Position numbers and translations under genes: made by a program | Shown: positions 5,609 to 5,617 of the stretch, piece by piece | Layout of the letters: each line of letters opens with the position of its first letter | How positions within the stretch are numbered: position 1 is the first letter of the stretch | Notes under the pieces: generated by a model | The model's input: the letters and a program-made list of their open reading frames with translations, nothing else | The model's database searches: none | What the model was told of the DNA's origin: nothing | Origin: Enhygromyxa salina | Lineage (GTDB): Bacteria > Myxococcota_A > Polyangia > Nannocystales > Nannocystaceae | DNA length: 5,617 bases | Direction: 5' to 3' | NCBI RefSeq assembly: GCF_000737335.2 | Contig: NZ_JMCC02000205.1 | Span: 1-5,617 of the forward strand

Positions 5609-5617
5609 GAGAAGGTG

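Overview
The window looks like chromosomal DNA of a high-GC deltaproteobacterial predator, most likely a myxobacterium of the Nannocystis/Polyangia type. The reasons are the strong G/C third-position bias, a very large lipoprotein with a run of Myxococcus-type cysteine-rich (DUF4215-like) repeats, and TTGDGDGD-type linkers of the kind common in Nannocystaceae lipoproteins. This assignment is inference from style and family; there is no marker gene.

Layout. Positions 3 to about 77 (+) read as a scrap of an IS91-type transposase zinc ribbon. They abut, in another frame, a 5'-truncated OmpA-like/peptidoglycan-binding gene (about 80-523, +). A small six-cysteine ORF (511-711, +) overlaps the end of that gene. 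Only 9 bases further on, and convergent, ends the one large intact gene: a 1290-residue secreted lipoprotein (721-4593, -) with lipobox, acidic linker, 12 cysteine-rich repeats and a long right-handed beta-helix-like region. Its promoter-like sequence (4600-4627) lies so close to the ATG that the mRNA may be leaderless. Upstream lie about 190 bases without a supported gene (4594-4781), then the C-terminal half of an IS21-family IstA transposase (4782 to about 5282, -). A stretch that may be an IS21-type terminus follows (about 5293-5367), then a second IS91-like transposase fragment (about 5382-5474, +), and finally 7.75 copies of an 8-bp tandem repeat at the right edge (5547-5608).

Reading. 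The two IS91-like pieces are on the same strand, in the correct order, and appear to lack only a short piece between them. One transposase gene may therefore have been split by about 5.3 kb of foreign DNA, or this may simply be a graveyard of unrelated IS scraps. The intact lipoprotein would be the cargo; it is probably displayed on the cell surface and binds, adheres to or processes something extracellular, but its substrate cannot be read from the sequence. I see no phage, CRISPR, toxin-antitoxin, defence or RNA gene, and no clear evidence of a new multi-gene system.
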